This document shows positions 63,332 through 64,000 of a stretch of 64,000 nt of DNA, piece after piece; position 1 is the stretch's first letter, and every line of letters starts with the position of its first letter. The translations under genes and the position numbers were made by a program. The notes beneath the pieces were generated by a model. It worked only from the letters and a program-made list of their open reading frames with translations. It had not been told where the DNA came from and searched no databases. This stretch comes from Miscanthus floridulus (taxonomy: Eukaryota; Streptophyta; Magnoliopsida; Poales; Poaceae), in contig NC_089582.1 of assembly GCF_019320115.1 (NCBI RefSeq), positions 117,000,637 to 117,064,636 of the forward strand. The letters run 5' to 3'.

Positions 63332-63609
63332 TCGTATAGGTCATCAACTCATCATAGTGTCCCGCATTGAGATTGTTGTTATATTCCAAATGGGACTTTC
63401 TTTGTTTCCGTATACGCTCCACGGCAAAGAAGTTCTAACACCACTAATCTTGCTAACGAAAGCTCAAGCTAGGTTCTGTTTGTTTTTATATGCTGTGACG
63501 TTTTCGTCTTGGACGTCGTCGCTAAGATTGGACGGCTAAATAATAATAGACTCTGTATTTGATTTCTCTATATTTAAGTGTGCTCTTTACCCTTTAGAAG
63601 CTGTGGGAT
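63332..63609 (+). other. 3' region of the PPR gene
   Basis: AT-rich DNA after the stop codon, probably 3' UTR, with TAAATAATAATAG at 63537. No other feature. Confidence 0.4.
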
Positions 63610-63760
63610 GCAGAGGACGTACCCAGTGCAGAGAGCTCTCTCTTTGTGCGGGGTCTGGGGAAGAGTATCAGTGGCAAGCCTTACCTTCGCTTGTGCAATG
63701 CGAGAAGATCGCGACTCGAACCCTGGACCTTCCGGTCACAGGCCGGGCATTCTCCATAAG
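63610..63760 (-). mobile_element. Au-type SINE, 5' part degenerate
   Basis: On the minus strand it shows the tRNA-derived head with CCTGTGACCGGAAGGTCC and the B box GGTTCGAGTC (63722-63713). The body words GCAATGCACAAG-like, AAGGCTTGCCACTG and CCCCAGACCCCGC follow, then CTCTGCACTGGGTACG near 63632-63617. This is the Au SINE family known from grasses and other plants. The first part of the head (A box) has diverged. Confidence 0.8.
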
Positions 63761-64000
63761 AAAAATGTGCTGTGAGTGGACGCATGCTAAGGTGGTGTAG
63801 TATGGCTAATCTGGGTTTTCTACCGAGAGAGTAAAATAAACCTCCCATACGCACACGATTTCATCAACATCACATATAATATATATCCGATGGCCCAAGG
63901 GAAATTCAGAGGTCTAGTCCATCTTTGAACATGAATACAATATGGACTGGTTTATACCTCTACTATAACCTGCTGGTGGAAGGTGCCCGATGGCCCAAGG
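63761..64000. other. Right end of the window, no supported gene
   Basis: The word CCGATGGCCCAAGG occurs at about 63888 and again at the last 14 bases, a direct repeat 99 bp apart that may mark another element running out of the window. Confidence 0.4.

Overview
The window is plant nuclear DNA from a grass, probably a panicoid or andropogonoid species. The evidence is GC-rich exons beside AT-rich introns, an Au-type SINE, typical grass MITEs, Ty3/gypsy elements with very long LTRs, and intact plant genes (a CGI-58-type acyltransferase/hydrolase and an E-class PPR protein). The species itself cannot be read from the sequence.

Layout. 1-3535: the 3' part of a Ty3/gypsy element, with a decayed antisense accessory gene that has its own TATA box, and a 3' LTR holding a 30-bp minisatellite. 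3587-8146: a tRNA-derived SINE split by a 4.2-kb solo LTR. 8150-13450: AT-rich DNA, an RNase H-like pseudogene, MITEs, a five-unit array of about 191 bp with an inverted end, and a POLD4 pseudogene. 13458-54459: a 41-kb nest. The outer element is a minus-strand Tekay/Del-type chromovirus (about 14.7 kb before nesting, 4.1-kb LTRs, TSD AGTGG). Inside its gag zinc-knuckle region sits a 12.4-kb non-autonomous element (LARD-2, minus strand, TSD CAGGT). Inside its right-hand LTR sits a 13.9-kb non-autonomous element (LARD-1, plus strand, 4.77-kb LTRs, TSD CAAGC). 54465-56800: flanking DNA with a possible orphan exon and two MITEs. 56812-60537: a nine-exon CGI-58/At4g24160-like gene. 61457-63331: a single-exon PPR gene with a MITE ending 45 bp before its ATG. 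63610-63760: an Au SINE.

Relations. All three nested elements have an initiator-Met tRNA primer-binding site, and all three have a GAATCTCG-type hairpin just before the polypurine tract. Only the chromovirus encodes (decayed) gag-pol. This fits large retrotransposon derivatives mobilised in trans by chromovirus proteins. LTR divergence judged by eye is about 5-10% for the chromovirus, about 2% for LARD-2 and about 1% for LARD-1, so the order of insertion agrees with the nesting. The in-frame stops in the chromovirus are about 22 TAG and 6 TGA with no TAA, as expected from deamination at methylated CHG and CG sites. The two genes at the right end are the only intact host genes I can support. 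All element boundaries rest on TG...CA ends and target-site duplications read directly; percentages are visual estimates.
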